Virus record (IMG/VR): IMGVR_UViG_3300042455_000971 | Coordinates: 1 to 39,172 of that record | From: a virus | Length of the DNA stretch: 39,172 nt | Reading direction: 5' to 3' (one strand) | In this document: in pieces, positions 38,049-39,172 of the stretch | Numbering within the stretch: the first letter of the stretch is position 1 | How the letters are laid out: the number at the start of each line of letters is the position of its first letter | Notes under the pieces: generated by a model | The model's input: the letters and a program-made list of their open reading frames with translations, nothing else | What the model was told of the DNA's origin: nothing | Database searches by the model: none | Translations under genes and position numbers: made by a program

Positions 38049-38684
38049 ATGAATAACACCCCAGCACAAACCGAAGGAGACTTCCGCGTCGAAGTCCGCG
38101 TCAGGAATGCGCGCATCCTTCGCGCCATGAAAGCACGCGGCATCAAGACGTTTCGTGAGCTTGCATCCCTCGCAATGGTGAGCCCCTCCAGGTTGGGAGC
38201 AATCCTATCCTTCAAGGAAAAACCTACTTCCAATGGCGAGTGGAACAATGCTGCATTCGGCATCTCGGCGGCTCTACACGTCGAGCCCGAAGATCTGTGG
38301 CCGGAGCATATGAAGCACCTCCTGGCCAACAAGAGCTTCGTGTCATACGATACTGATGATCCGTCGATATCGCAGGCATCGATCGCGAGCTACGTGCCGC
38401 CTGACCTCCAGATCGATCTGAATAATTGGGTGATGGATGCCATCCCGAAGCTCTCACCCAGAGAGGCGATGGTGATTGGTTATCGTTTCGCTGATGGCGA
38501 GCGCACCTGCGCGGAGATCGGCGAAGAGATGGGCGTGGGCAAGGCGACGATCCACCTTCTCGAGAAGAGGGCAATCCGAAAACTGAAGCACCCAAGCCGC
38601 ATGAGGAGGGCGCCCACTCCTGCCGAATGGGATGACTTTCAGGAGGAGCTTAGGAAGCTTCGGGAGGATGCCGCACATGAATAA
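38049..38684 (+). CDS. XRE HTH / sigma-region-4 fusion regulator
   Basis: 211 residues. Residues ~15-85 are an XRE-type unit (ARILRAMKARGIKTFRELAS, LAMVSPSRLGAILSFKEKP, ISAALHVEPEDLWP). Residues 130-182 are a sigma-70 region 4-like HTH: KLSPREAMVIGYRFADGE, RTCAEIGEEMGVGKATIHLL, EKRAIRKLKHPS. Region 4 contacts the -35 element and the polymerase beta flap, and the fused XRE part could add sequence specificity. This suggests an activator for middle or late phage genes. The product ends eight bases after the methyltransferase start, so they are translationally coupled. Confidence 0.8.
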   Translation: MNNTPAQTEGDFRVEVRVRNARILRAMKARGIKTFRELASLAMVSPSRLGAILSFKEKPTSNGEWNNAAFGISAALHVEPEDLWPEHMKHLLANKSFVSYDTDDPSISQASIASYVPPDLQIDLNNWVMDAIPKLSPREAMVIGYRFADGERTCAEIGEEMGVGKATIHLLEKRAIRKLKHPSRMRRAPTPAEWDDFQEELRKLREDAAHE

Positions 38685-39172
38685 CATCAGCCACCTTAAC
38701 ACCGGCGGATCCCATCGCCATGGCGCCCTCGAGCAGTATGAGCGCAGCTCGAGCGACCTCTACACCACTCCAGCCGATGCCGTGCTGCGCCTCTACAAGG
38801 CAAGGCCGCACCTCAAGGCGATGACGGTGTGGGATTCATCGGCAGGCCTGGGTCACATCGTGAGTGCCGTCGTCACCGCCGGGGGATCCTGCATCGGCAC
38901 TGAGCTTCACGACCACCCGCATCCCAGGGTGGCCGGGATCCAGACGGGCTTCGATCTCCTCAAGACGCAGCATCCCTTCTCCAACATGGCCGTCGTGAAC
39001 CCGCCATATAACCAGGCCGACAAGCACATCAGGCACATGCTCAACCTGGGCTGCGATGTGTGGGCGATCCTGCGCTTCAACTGGATCACGGCAAAGGGCA
39101 GGGCGCATCTCATGCCGCACCTCGAGGAGATCCTCATGGTGGGCCGCGTTGGCATGCTTCCTCCTGGTGTCG
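38677..39172 (+). CDS. adenine-specific DNA methyltransferase, 5' part
   Basis: 165 codons before the window ends; the 3' part is missing. WDSSAGLGH (residues 52-60) is in the place of motif I, the S-adenosylmethionine pocket, and VVNPPYNQAD (107-114) is motif IV, NPPY, the catalytic site of N6-adenine (or N4-cytosine) methyltransferases. YTTPADAVLRLY near residue 30 and LRFNWITAKGR near 132 are further blocks of the phage N6-adenine type. Its target cannot be read. It may protect phage DNA or create m6A marks; a link to the GcrA-like protein, which reads m6A, is attractive but unproved. Confidence 0.82.
   Translation, partial: MNNISHLNTGGSHRHGALEQYERSSSDLYTTPADAVLRLYKARPHLKAMTVWDSSAGLGHIVSAVVTAGGSCIGTELHDHPHPRVAGIQTGFDLLKTQHPFSNMAVVNPPYNQADKHIRHMLNLGCDVWAILRFNWITAKGRAHLMPHLEEILMVGRVGMLPPGV

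Noticed and set aside
1-39172. tRNA genes and host chromosomal flanks
   Set aside because: I saw no cloverleaf with a TTCGANNC arm in a suitable place and no host-type gene at either edge; a dedicated search would be more reliable.

Overview
The window is phage DNA throughout; I see no host housekeeping gene, rRNA or tRNA. It reads as a large part of the genome of a temperate, podovirus-type phage (short tail, P22/T7-like virion module) of an alphaproteobacterium. The host inference rests on GC-rich codon use and on two genes from families essentially confined to Alphaproteobacteria: a GcrA-like regulator (32452-32898) and a GapR-like/DUF2312 protein (37675-37983).

Layout. 45-6038: receptor-binding and tail-fibre region, six genes, including a modular fibre with three tandem 360-366 bp units and a fibre ending in an S74 intramolecular-chaperone domain. 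6094-7857: lysis region with a GH24 lysozyme and a protein that resembles the T4 holin T. 7857-16591: head and tail assembly in P22-like order: large terminase, portal, scaffold-like protein, major capsid protein, small head protein, head-tail adaptor, tail nozzle/stabilisation protein. 16682-27012: a GNAT-fold protein, then candidate internal-virion (ejection) proteins, a virion-associated muramidase and small proteins. One likely gene in this block (24222-24536) lies on the opposite strand.

27013-31660 is the regulatory and accessory block. A non-coding region rich in CCGATT words is followed by a leftward RHH and HTH regulator pair. A divergent control region carries two GGATA-N14-TATCC inverted repeats whose centres are 41 bp apart. 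A rightward unit then holds an HNH protein, a protein with RAMP/Cas7-like motifs, and an unusual ~410 bp repeat array of 59 bp units made of GGGTTTCNN plus ten GGYNN pentamers, bounded by two hairpins. A bidirectional terminator separates this from the leftward integrase, excisionase-like gene, a small unknown gene and an XRE repressor.

31661-39172 is the rightward early region. It encodes a Cro-like protein, a DUF5664 nucleotide pyrophosphohydrolase, GcrA-like, RuvC, a DUF2800 RecB-type nuclease with an iron-sulfur cysteine pattern, several small proteins, a free-standing DnaA domain IV, a DUF2815 single-strand binding protein, GapR-like, an XRE/sigma-region-4 fusion and the start of an NPPY DNA methyltransferase, cut by the window end.

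The two most unusual signals are (1) the 59 bp higher-order GGYNN array in the same predicted transcript as the RAMP-like gene, and (2) three separate pieces of the alphaproteobacterial cell-cycle and replication-control circuit (GcrA, GapR, DnaA domain IV), with an adenine methyltransferase, in one early operon. All functions are inferred by reading motifs; no database search was run.
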